From Martelella alba (GTDB taxonomy: Bacteria; Pseudomonadota; Gammaproteobacteria; Enterobacterales; Enterobacteriaceae): a DNA stretch of 50,717 bases. Below are positions 43,993 to 50,717 of the stretch, in pieces. The notes beneath the pieces are model-generated. The model was not told the DNA's origin. It did no database searches and saw only the letters and a list, made by a program, of their open reading frames with translations. Location: assembly GCF_005217455.1 (NCBI RefSeq), contig NZ_SZPQ01000036.1:1-50717 (forward strand). Reading direction: 5' to 3'. The stretch's first letter is position 1. Each line of letters starts with the position of its first letter. The translations under genes were made by a program, and so were the position numbers.

Positions 43993-44148
43993 AATCCCCT
44001 GAACCCCGCCACGTCGTTTTTCAACGCAAGGCATAGTTCTCCCCGTTTGGGGGTTAAAAATGCGTTAAAACCGTTTCTAGGCTGTTATATCCGCGACTCT
44101 TCATCGCGGTTCGCCTAATCGCCTCTTTTATCCTCCATCCCGACAAAC

Positions 44149-45159
44149 CTAGGCGCCGGAGAGTTTTTCCGCCGTTGGGGGAATATTGGTCACCCTGGCA
44201 TTTTGCTGCCCTTCCCACACCGAGGTCAGTAAACGCTGGAGCCCGATAAACACAAATAAGAGAATGCCGATGACGATTTTGGTCCACCAGGAACTTAACG
44301 TCCCGTCGAAGTTGATATAAGTTTGAATCAACCCTTGAATCATTACACCGAACAATGTACCCAACACGGTGCCTACGCCGCCGGTCAACAGCGTACCGCC
44401 TATCACCACCGATGCGATGGCATCCAGTTCAACGCCCACGCCCGCCAGAGCATAGCCCGCGGAGGTGTATATGGAGAAAACGATACCGGCCAGCGTAGAC
44501 AGCCCAGTGGACAGCATGTAAATACGGATGGTGGTGCTGCGCGTGGATATGCCCATCAGATTGGCCGCCATAGCATTGCCGCCGATGGCGTAGACCTGGC
44601 TGCCGAATCGGGTATAACGAGACAAAATGATGCCGAAGGCCACCACAATCAGCATGATCACGCCCAGGACGCTAAGCTCCCCGCCGCCGGGCATTTGCCA
44701 GGACAAGCCTGATAAGGTCTCGTAGATGGGATGATTAATGGGCAATGATTCTTCCGATACCAAAAAACTGGTGCCGCGCAAGAAAAACATCCCCGCCAAG
44801 GTGATGATGAACGCGGGAATCTTTAGGGCATCCACCAGCCACCCCATAAAAGCGCCGAAACCACAGCCCATTGCCAATATCAACGGAAAAGCGATCAACG
44901 GGGAAATATGCCAATCGCCAATGGCCCGCGCCAGGAATACACCGGTAAAGGCGATAACCGAACCCACGGAGAGATCGATACCGCCGGAGAGAATGACAAA
45001 CGTCATCCCTACCGCGATAATGCCGAGAAAAGCATTATCCGTCAGAATATTGCATATCACCCGGGTGGAAGCGAAGCCGGGGAAGCGACTGAGACAGAAG
45101 AGGTAGCCGACAATAAATACCGCGAAGGTAATCATCAGCGGAAGATTACGTTTAAACAT
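44149..45159 (-). CDS. yjfF: Galactofuranose-type ABC importer permease YjfF
   Basis: A 336-residue inner-membrane permease of the ribose/galactose family (E. coli YjfF 331). The ATG at 45159 (MFKRNLPLMITFAVFIVGYL) follows AGGAGGCGCC; the frame upstream is only overlap with ytfT. It has the BPD_transp_2 block GMTFVILSGGIDLSVGSVIA, and near the end DAIASVVIGGTLLTGGVGTV. It is the last gene of ytfQ-ytfR-ytfT-yjfF and its start overlaps ytfT by 8 bp. Confidence 0.95.
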   Translation of the reverse strand: MFKRNLPLMITFAVFIVGYLFCLSRFPGFASTRVICNILTDNAFLGIIAVGMTFVILSGGIDLSVGSVIAFTGVFLARAIGDWHISPLIAFPLILAMGCGFGAFMGWLVDALKIPAFIITLAGMFFLRGTSFLVSEESLPINHPIYETLSGLSWQMPGGGELSVLGVIMLIVVAFGIILSRYTRFGSQVYAIGGNAMAANLMGISTRSTTIRIYMLSTGLSTLAGIVFSIYTSAGYALAGVGVELDAIASVVIGGTLLTGGVGTVLGTLFGVMIQGLIQTYINFDGTLSSWWTKIVIGILLFVFIGLQRLLTSVWEGQQNARVTNIPPTAEKLSGA

Positions 45160-46171
45160 GGCGGCGCCTCCTGCCGAGAAAAGCGATGAAACTGGGCGAT
45201 TGGATGACCAGTACGCACATGACGACAACGGCTTTCACCACCAGGTTGAGTTCCGGTTGGAACCCGGACAGCAAAATACCGGTGTTCATTCCCTGTATAA
45301 TCAATGCGCCCAGTACGGATAGGAAAAGATTGAATCGGCCGCCCATCAAGGAACCTCCGCCGATCACCACCGCCAGGATGGCATCCATTTCCAGATATAA
45401 ACCCGCATTGTTGGCGTCCGCGCCCCGGATATCCGCAGTCACGATTAATCCGGCGATGGCGGCGCAAATGCCGCTGACAACATAGGTGGACATCACGATA
45501 AGACGGGTTTTGACGCCGGCGTTTTTGGCCGCGCGGATATTGATGCCCACCGCTTCGATAAACAATCCCAAGGCGGTCTTTCGCGTCAACAGCCAAACCG
45601 CCAATAAAGCAAATAGCGTGATAAATACCGGTACGGGGAAATAGAGCCAGGCGCCACTGCCGATCCAGGCCAGCGAGGGGTTGTCGAACGTGACGATTTG
45701 ACCCGCGGTAATCAATTGGGCGATACCCCTCCCCGCCACCATCAGTATCAATGTGGCGACAATGGGTTGTATTTTCAGTATCGCCACCAATATCCCGTTC
45801 CAAAGCCCGGAGAGAATACCGACGCCTATCGTGGCGGCGATGACCGTCGGCAAGCTGTACCCGTGCACGGTGAGCGCGGCGGCGGCAGCCCCGGCAATCG
45901 CCATCACCGCCCCCACCGAAAGGTCGATGCCGCCGGTGGCGATAACCAGCGTCATACCGATGGACAGCAACGCCACCGGCGCGCAACGGTTCATGATATC
46001 AATGACGCTGCCGAACAGGCGCCCGTCCTGGATATGTATGGAGAAAAAGTTATTGGCGACGATGAAATCAACCAGCAGCACCACCACCAGCGCCGCCAGT
46101 TGCGGCATTCCTGCGCCCGACCAGCGCTTAACGGCGGCCGGTTTGGCAAGGGAAGGCGTTTGACCAGACAT
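45152..46171 (-). CDS. ytfT: Galactofuranose-type ABC importer permease YtfT
   Basis: A 339-residue partner permease (E. coli YtfT 341) that pairs with YjfF to form the membrane channel. It shows LLSIGMTLVIATGGIDLSVG and DAILAVVIGGGSLMGGRFNL, the signature blocks of the family, with eight to ten membrane segments. It lies 13 bp downstream of ytfR and overlaps yjfF. Confidence 0.95.
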   Translation of the reverse strand: MSGQTPSLAKPAAVKRWSGAGMPQLAALVVVLLVDFIVANNFFSIHIQDGRLFGSVIDIMNRCAPVALLSIGMTLVIATGGIDLSVGAVMAIAGAAAAALTVHGYSLPTVIAATIGVGILSGLWNGILVAILKIQPIVATLILMVAGRGIAQLITAGQIVTFDNPSLAWIGSGAWLYFPVPVFITLFALLAVWLLTRKTALGLFIEAVGINIRAAKNAGVKTRLIVMSTYVVSGICAAIAGLIVTADIRGADANNAGLYLEMDAILAVVIGGGSLMGGRFNLFLSVLGALIIQGMNTGILLSGFQPELNLVVKAVVVMCVLVIQSPSFIAFLGRRRRHV

Positions 46172-46184
46172 GACATCTCACTCC

Positions 46185-47693
46185 TTAAGCGGCAATCGCA
46201 TTCATGATGGCGCTGACGGATAACTTTTCGAGGGGGATGGCGGCCGTATGTTTGCGGTCCCGCAAGATGATTACCCGATCGGCGTAACCCACCAGTTCTT
46301 CTAGTTCCGAAGAGATGACCACCAGCGCGAGGCCATCGGCGCATAAGGTTTCGATCAGACGGATGATTTCGGCGTGCGCGCCGACGTCGATACCGCGGGT
46401 AGGTTCATCAAGAATCAAGAATTGCGGCTTGGTCAACAGCCAGCGAGACAATAACACCTTTTGTTGGTTGCCGCCGGACAGATATTCAATAGGCTGCTCC
46501 ACACTCGGGGTGCGAATCCCCAATTGCCGGATAAAACGCTCGGCGATATTGTTCTGCTCCTTGCGGGAAATGGGACGCAGCCAGCCCCGCTGGGCTTGCA
46601 AGGCAAGAATGATGTTCTCCCTTACCGAGGCGGCGGCGATAATACCGTCGGTTTTACGATCTTCCGGGCAAAATCCCAGCCCCAGGCGCGAAGCCTTGCT
46701 GGGCGAACGTATCGCCTGCTTTTTGCCCTTGATGCGCGCAACACCGGTATCCGCCGGGCGGATACCGAAAATCACCTCGGCGGTTTCCGTTCGGCCCGAT
46801 CCCAGCAAACCAGCCAATCCCACGATTTCGCCAGGTCGTACATCCAGATCAAAAGGTTGTATGGTATTTTTCTTGCCGTATCCCTCAAAGGATACCACCG
46901 GCTTATCATTGAGCAACGTGCGGCCGGCTCGTTGCAAGGCGCTATCGTCCAGTTCCCTGCCCAACATCATTTTGACCAGTTCGATATGGGGTAGCTCATG
47001 GGTCACCCGGGTGCCGACAAAGGCGCCGTTGCGCAGAACCGTGATTCTGTCGGAAATGGTGTATACCTGATCGAGAAAGTGAGTGATAAAAATCAGGCTA
47101 ATACCCCTCTCACGCAGTTGCCGCATGATGCCGAACAGCATTTCCACTTCGTGGGTATCCAGACTGGCGGTGGGTTCGTCGAGGATCAAAACTTTCGCGG
47201 AAAGATCCACTGCCCGGCAAATTGCCACCACCTGTTGCATGGCGACGGAAAAATGGCCGAGCGGCTCCGTTACGTCCAGGGAAAATCCGTAACCGGCCAG
47301 CAGATCCTGAGCCCGCCGATTCATTTTTTTCCGTTCGATAAAACCAAAACGACGCGGCTCCCGGCCTATGAACAAATTGTCGGCCACCGGCATATTCGGC
47401 AACAGATTGACTTCCTGATAGACGGTACCAATACCCAGGGACTGGGCATGCGCGGTATTTTTTGGATGTATCTCCCGCCCATCGAGAATGATGGATCCGC
47501 TATCAGGCTGGTAAACACCTGTCAGCGCTTTGATCAAGGTCGATTTTCCGGCGCCATTTTCGCCCAGCAGCGCCATGATCTCACCTCGCCGCAGGCTTAA
47601 CGACACATCATTTAACGCTTTGACCCCGGGAAAACTTTTACTTAGACCGGTAATGGAAAGCAATACGTCATTTGGGTTTTCGTCAATGCTCAC
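46185..47693 (-). CDS. ytfR: Galactofuranose-type ABC importer ATPase YtfR
   Basis: A 502-residue tandem ATPase (E. coli YtfR 500). The GTG at 47693 (VSIDENPNDVLLSITGLSKS) with AGGAG 8 bases upstream fits the family start; the open frame to 47972 is spacer. The first cassette has Walker A GENGAGKST (about 44-52) and Walker B ILDEPTASLD. The second has a degenerate Walker A, GLLGSGRTE, the signature LSGGNQQKV, and Walker B ILDEPTRGID. Such asymmetry is usual for RbsA/MglA-type importers. Confidence 0.95.
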   Translation of the reverse strand: MSIDENPNDVLLSITGLSKSFPGVKALNDVSLSLRRGEIMALLGENGAGKSTLIKALTGVYQPDSGSIILDGREIHPKNTAHAQSLGIGTVYQEVNLLPNMPVADNLFIGREPRRFGFIERKKMNRRAQDLLAGYGFSLDVTEPLGHFSVAMQQVVAICRAVDLSAKVLILDEPTASLDTHEVEMLFGIMRQLRERGISLIFITHFLDQVYTISDRITVLRNGAFVGTRVTHELPHIELVKMMLGRELDDSALQRAGRTLLNDKPVVSFEGYGKKNTIQPFDLDVRPGEIVGLAGLLGSGRTETAEVIFGIRPADTGVARIKGKKQAIRSPSKASRLGLGFCPEDRKTDGIIAAASVRENIILALQAQRGWLRPISRKEQNNIAERFIRQLGIRTPSVEQPIEYLSGGNQQKVLLSRWLLTKPQFLILDEPTRGIDVGAHAEIIRLIETLCADGLALVVISSELEELVGYADRVIILRDRKHTAAIPLEKLSVSAIMNAIAA

Positions 47694-47965
47694 GTTATCT
47701 GCTCCTAATACGTAACCGGAAAAAGGCGTTCTGATATGCAGCAATTGGCCATACAACAATCCGGCCGGAAAGCCGAATACACACTTCCGATAAATCCCTC
47801 TTATGGAGCCGGTACCCTCGCGCGGCTCAATAACACAACAACCGGGTTTCGCGGCTCGGGCCTGAGCATAAGGGCGCGATGCCGCGACAATCCATAACCG
47901 GGAAAGGCGATAACCGATGTTTTGCTGGCGCGTCCGGCGCTTGTCCTCGCGCCGAACTTTCGGTC

Positions 47966-48009
47966 TCGCCACTTCCCGAGGCTAGTGGCTATTGTTCGCG
48001 CAGTGGCGA
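47966..48009. repeat. Inverted repeat just after ytfQ
   Basis: Arms TCGCCACT (47966-47973) and AGTGGCGA (48002-48009) enclose a 28-nt spacer immediately after the ytfQ stop. The ytfQ-ytfR gap (47694-48009, 316 bp) holds no gene. A hairpin here could protect the abundant binding-protein mRNA or reduce read-through into ytfR, but no T run follows. Confidence 0.35.
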
Positions 48010-48966
48010 CTAATAACCCATGCCGCTCTTCTTATCCAACTGCGCTTGAGCATCGGCGGGTAAATAGAGCCGACTTTCCGTCCTGATAATCTTAGGCGGC
48101 TTGGTGCCATCTTTGAGGTATTTATCCAGCGCATCGAAAGCGGGCCCGGCCATATTCGGTGTCAATTCGACATTGGCATTGGCCTCACCTGCCAGCATGG
48201 CCTTATAAATATCCGGGACACCGTCAATCGAGCCAGTCAGGATATCTTTGCCCGGCTTGAGGCCGGCTTCTTTGATAGCCTGTATGGCACCGATAGCCAT
48301 ATCGTCGTTATGGGCGAATACCATACAAATATTTTTGCCATTGTTTTCCGCTTTGATGAAACTTTCCATAACTTGTTTGCCGCCACTACGGGTGAAATCA
48401 CCGGACTGCGAGCGAATAATCTTGATATTCGGCGAGTTCGCTATCGCTTCGGCAAATCCTTTTTTACGATCGATAGCCACGCTGGCGCCGACCGTACCTT
48501 GCAATTCCACGACATTGCAGGGTTTACCATTGAGGGTTTTCACCAACCAATCGCCTATCAGCTTGCCTTCCAAAACGTTATCGGCAGTGACGACGGAGAG
48601 ATAAAGGGATTTATCTTTAACTGTAATAGCCCGGTCCAGCAAGAATACCGGAATTTTGGCTCTCTTGGCTTCCTCTAGCACCGGTTCCCAGCCAGTCTGT
48701 ACCACTGGGGCGATAAAAATGGCATTAACGCCCTGGGCAATGAATGAGCGAACCGCTTTGATCTGGTTTTCCTGCTTTTGTTGTCCGTCGGCGATCTTTA
48801 ACGTGATTCCCCGTTGCTGGGCCTCTCTTTTCGCCACTGTAGTTTCCGCTGATCGCCAACCGGATTCGGAACCGACCTGAGAAAAACCCACGATCAGGGG
48901 CGCTGCGAATACCGTGGAGGACATCGCCATAGCAATAGCAGTTCCTAAAAGTAAACGCTTCCACAT
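48010..48966 (-). CDS. ytfQ: Galactofuranose-binding periplasmic protein YtfQ
   Basis: A 318-residue periplasmic sugar-binding protein, the same length as E. coli YtfQ, which binds galactofuranose (and galactopyranose less well). The ATG at 48966 (MWKRLLLGTAIAMAMSSTVF) follows AGAGGATG. The signal peptide should be cut after VFA near residue 21. Conserved blocks are GFSQVGSESGWRSAETTVAK, KIADGQQKQENQIKAVRSFI, VELQGTVGASVAIDRKKGFA and VFAHNDDMAIGAIQAIKEAG. It is the first gene of the four-gene operon. Confidence 0.96.
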   Translation of the reverse strand: MWKRLLLGTAIAMAMSSTVFAAPLIVGFSQVGSESGWRSAETTVAKREAQQRGITLKIADGQQKQENQIKAVRSFIAQGVNAIFIAPVVQTGWEPVLEEAKRAKIPVFLLDRAITVKDKSLYLSVVTADNVLEGKLIGDWLVKTLNGKPCNVVELQGTVGASVAIDRKKGFAEAIANSPNIKIIRSQSGDFTRSGGKQVMESFIKAENNGKNICMVFAHNDDMAIGAIQAIKEAGLKPGKDILTGSIDGVPDIYKAMLAGEANANVELTPNMAGPAFDALDKYLKDGTKPPKIIRTESRLYLPADAQAQLDKKSGMGY

Positions 48967-49974
48967 AGTCATCATCCTCTGAATTATTAGGCACATGGTT
49001 ACTGATACGCAATTAACAGCTTTAAAGCTAAACAAAAAATTAACTTTTAATCTCGTACTACATCACATTTTCGAGAAATATTTATTTCCAGGATATGTGA
49101 CCCGTTTTATTCAGATGGACAAATCAGCGATGATCGGTTTATCAAAGATAACCGTAGTGGATTGAATTATAGATGATTACGCAAGAAAGCATACCAATAT
49201 GATGGCATTTAACGAACCTTAGCATGTAAAAATTAGCTATTCTGTCGATCCAAGAAAAGATAGTCTATTTCCTTTTTTTACTTTATAACGAGGTTCAATA
49301 ATATCTCGACAGGATGGCAATGGTCTAAACCGTTTTTTATATGGACTGTACTGCTCTCGTGACATTCATTGATCACTTAACCCGCAAATGCTCCCATTTT
49401 TATTAAAATTTATACTTTGTTTTTATTATTTCCACATTAGATTATTCATACACTGAATAATTCAAGTTATACCGCAGCGGCAAGTCAGCCTCACATTCGC
49501 CCTAATCGTGTTTTCACCACCGATGACGGCTTCCACTGAGAGGCAGAATGTCTCTCTTACTGACTGGAATACAATTTATGACAAGTATATCGAAAAAATG
49601 ACAACGCTTCACGAATGGATAGCGAAGAAAAGTAATAAATATTGTTGCCGGATGGATTGGATGACCCCGCTTATATAACCGCTGGAATATCCCCCTCCTG
49701 AAACGTCATGATTATACCCTATAATCAATGAGTTAGAATTGGCTTTATAAGCAAGCCGTAGTCATTGCAAGGACAAGACATTGATGAAAAACGATGAGTA
49801 AGGGCAGTTGGCGTAACCCGGGAAAGGGGGAATCAATGTTAATGTGAGGTTAATGACTTGCTATGATTTTCCTATTTCTTAATTTCGACTTCTCTATTTC
49901 TTCGCCTATTTTACCTATCACATAGCCTATTTTCGGGCGCTGATATTCACTGGCCAGACATTGACGAATGAACA
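48967..49974. other. Long gene-free AT-rich region upstream of ytfQ
   Basis: About 1 kb with no ORF I can support, clearly more AT-rich than the coding parts. It must include the ytfQ promoter. It holds short repeated phrases (CCTATTT and relatives at about 49880-49935) but no clear insertion-sequence ends. It lies between the relocated ytf operon and the group II intron remnant, so it may be decayed accessory DNA. Confidence 0.5.
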
Positions 49975-50513
49975 ATTGGGTAGGAGGCGGGATTTCTTCC
50001 GCCGTCCTCTCATACCACCGTACGTACGGTTCCGTATACGGCGATTCATTTACAACTCTGGAACTGCCGGTGCAACTTTACCAGTGATATCAAGCCTACG
50101 CGATCAAAGACTTTCTTCGGCAGCGTTTGATTCATATGACTTGCCCCCGCGTTCCACCAAGGACCGCGCTGGTTCGTCGCCGATATTCATGCCCTTTCTT
50201 CACTCAGGCCGCCTTCACCGTCGGCCAGTGCCGTTTCAGCCAGTTTTTGAGTTCGCTGATGTCCAGGTTATCTACCCTCGCCACGCCTTTGTTCTCAACT
50301 ACCCGCTGATAGGCCAGCATCAAGTTGCTGCGTGTTATCACCGCCTCGATTGACAACGGGTGTTCCGCTTTCGTTTGCCCAGATTTCGCCGTACGTGTTT
50401 CAGCACCCTTGCCGTTCGGCTAGCACTTCCCCTTGCCGGGTGTGCAGAGGACTTGCGCCTCCAAGCCGCCCCTTGACTACCACGGTCAAGAGACAGCGCC
50501 CGTCAAGGCGCAC
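49975..50513 (-). mobile_element. Internally deleted group II intron
   Basis: Read on the minus strand the element begins GTGCGCCTTGACGGGCGCTG, a typical group II intron 5' end, and continues through a ribozyme-like part with GGAGGCGCAAGTCCTC and GGCAAGGGGAAGTGCTAGCC. It ends with a domain V-like hairpin, CGCCGTATACGG-AACCGTACGTACGG (50017-50043 region), and a domain VI-like arm, GACGGCGGAAGAAATCCCGC, before CCTACCCAAT. Only about 540 nt remain against 1.8-2.4 kb for a complete element, because most of the reverse transcriptase is missing. The 5' end abuts the trpT terminator hairpin and its T run, the preferred site of class C introns. The 3' boundary (about 49975) is estimated. Confidence 0.75.
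50046..50320 (-). pseudogene. Remnant of group II intron reverse transcriptase/maturase
   Basis: Two separated fragments of the intron-encoded protein survive. The first (50320-50204) reads MLAYQRVVENKGVARVDNLD and goes on with SELKNWLKRHWPTVKAA, matching the N-terminal RT-0 region (usually ENKGAxGVDG and LKxHWPxI), then hits a TGA. In-frame codons upstream of its ATG (back to about 50365) continue the similarity. The second (50135-50046) reads NQTLPKKVFDRVGLISLVKL, matching the extreme C-terminus (GLISL block). The whole RT and maturase core, several hundred codons, is gone. Confidence 0.75.
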
Positions 50514-50516
50514 AAA

Positions 50517-50545
50517 CAAAAAAGCCCTTCGCCAAAGCGAAGGGC
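50517..50545 (-). terminator. Terminator of the aspT-trpT transcript
   Basis: A perfect 9-bp stem GCCCTTCGC/GCGAAGGGC (50524-50532 and 50537-50545) with a 4-nt loop and TTTTTTG on the minus strand, 12 bp beyond tRNA-Trp. It probably ends an rRNA operon transcript. The group II intron starts three bases past the T run. Confidence 0.92.
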
Positions 50546-50557
50546 CTTATATTTGTA

Positions 50558-50633
50558 TGGCAGGGGCGGAGAGACTCGAACTCCCAACACCCGGTTTTGG
50601 AGACCGGTGCTCTACCAATTGAACTACGCCCCT
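50558..50633 (-). tRNA. trpT: tRNA-Trp (anticodon CCA)
   Basis: A 76-nt minus-strand cloverleaf, 5' AGGGGCGTAGTTCAATTGG to an encoded 3' CCA. The anticodon stem-loop ACCGGTCTCCAAAACCGGG gives CCA. It follows tRNA-Asp with an 8-bp gap. Confidence 0.97.
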
Positions 50634-50641
50634 AAATAGGG

Positions 50642-50717
50642 TGGCGGTGCGGACGGGACTCGAACCCGCGACCCCCGGCGTGACAGGCCGGTATTCTAAC
50701 CGACTGAACTACCGCAC
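50642..50717 (-). tRNA. aspT: tRNA-Asp (anticodon GTC), first base beyond the window
   Basis: Minus-strand tRNA with the anticodon stem-loop CCGGCCTGTCACGCCGG (GTC) and an encoded CCA. The window holds 76 nt of an expected 77, so the 5' G is cut off. In E. coli aspT-trpT closes the rrnC operon next to hdfR, so a 5S rRNA gene should lie just to the right. Confidence 0.95.

Noticed and set aside
45135-45986. A 283-codon minus-strand frame within ytfT
   Set aside because: An alternate frame of ytfT rich in His/Arg, without membrane segments or family motifs.
49961-50353. A 130-codon plus-strand frame
   Set aside because: It is antisense to the group II intron remnant, whose RT fragments and ribozyme hairpins read on the minus strand.

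Overview
The window carries an Enterobacterales-type core chromosome segment with three accessory insertions. Many proteins can be placed at once as close homologues of E. coli K-12 proteins, with matching lengths and conserved gene order: tRNA operon, enterobacterial common antigen (ECA) cluster, rho, trxA, rhlB, gppA, rep, ilvC/ilvY, ilvADEMG-ilvL, yifB, maoP, hdfR, and tRNA-Trp/tRNA-Asp. The coding sequence is GC-rich and favours G/C at third positions. A soft-rot, Brenneria or Sodalis-like enterobacterium is plausible, but I cannot name the genus from sequence alone.

Layout. (1) 1-9542, minus strand: a two-partner secretion locus. The outer-membrane transporter (TpsB/CdiB-like) is followed by a giant CdiA/FhaB-like exoprotein that stays open for 2575 codons and runs off the left edge, so its C-terminal effector and any immunity gene are not visible. 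(2) 10108-10690: the tRNA operon Arg-His-Leu-Pro with a clear sigma-70 promoter. (3) 10919-23852: a complete twelve-gene ECA cluster, wecA-wzzE-wecB-wecC-rffG-rffH-wecD-wecE-wzxE-wecF-wzyE-wecG, with several genes overlapping by a few bases. (4) 24082-31080: rho, trxA, rhlB-gppA and rep. (5) 31345-40876: isoleucine/valine biosynthesis, namely ilvC with its divergent activator ilvY, and the attenuated ilvL-ilvGMEDA operon with an intact ilvG. (6) 41167-43992: yifB, maoP with a probable maoS site, and hdfR. (7) 44149-48966: a ytfQ-ytfR-ytfT-yjfF galactofuranose-type ABC importer, which lies elsewhere on the E. coli chromosome. (8) 48967-50717: about 1 kb of gene-free AT-rich DNA, then a shrunken group II intron inserted just beyond the terminator of an aspT-trpT tRNA pair. 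By analogy with E. coli, that pair should close an rRNA operon lying to the right of the window.

How the parts work together. WecA starts lipid-linked ECA synthesis. WecB, WecC and WecG add ManNAcA. RffG, RffH, WecE, WecD and WecF make and add Fuc4NAc. WzxE, WzyE and WzzE flip the repeat unit, polymerise it and set chain length. The ilv genes give the full branched-chain amino acid route, controlled by IlvY with the pathway inducer (ilvC) and by leader-peptide attenuation (ilvGMEDA). Relative to E. coli, yifK and ppiC are absent from their usual positions.

I found no CRISPR array, complete insertion sequence or obvious unknown multigene system. The most unusual elements are the CdiA-like exoprotein next to the tRNA operon, the internally deleted group II intron, and the relocated sugar importer.
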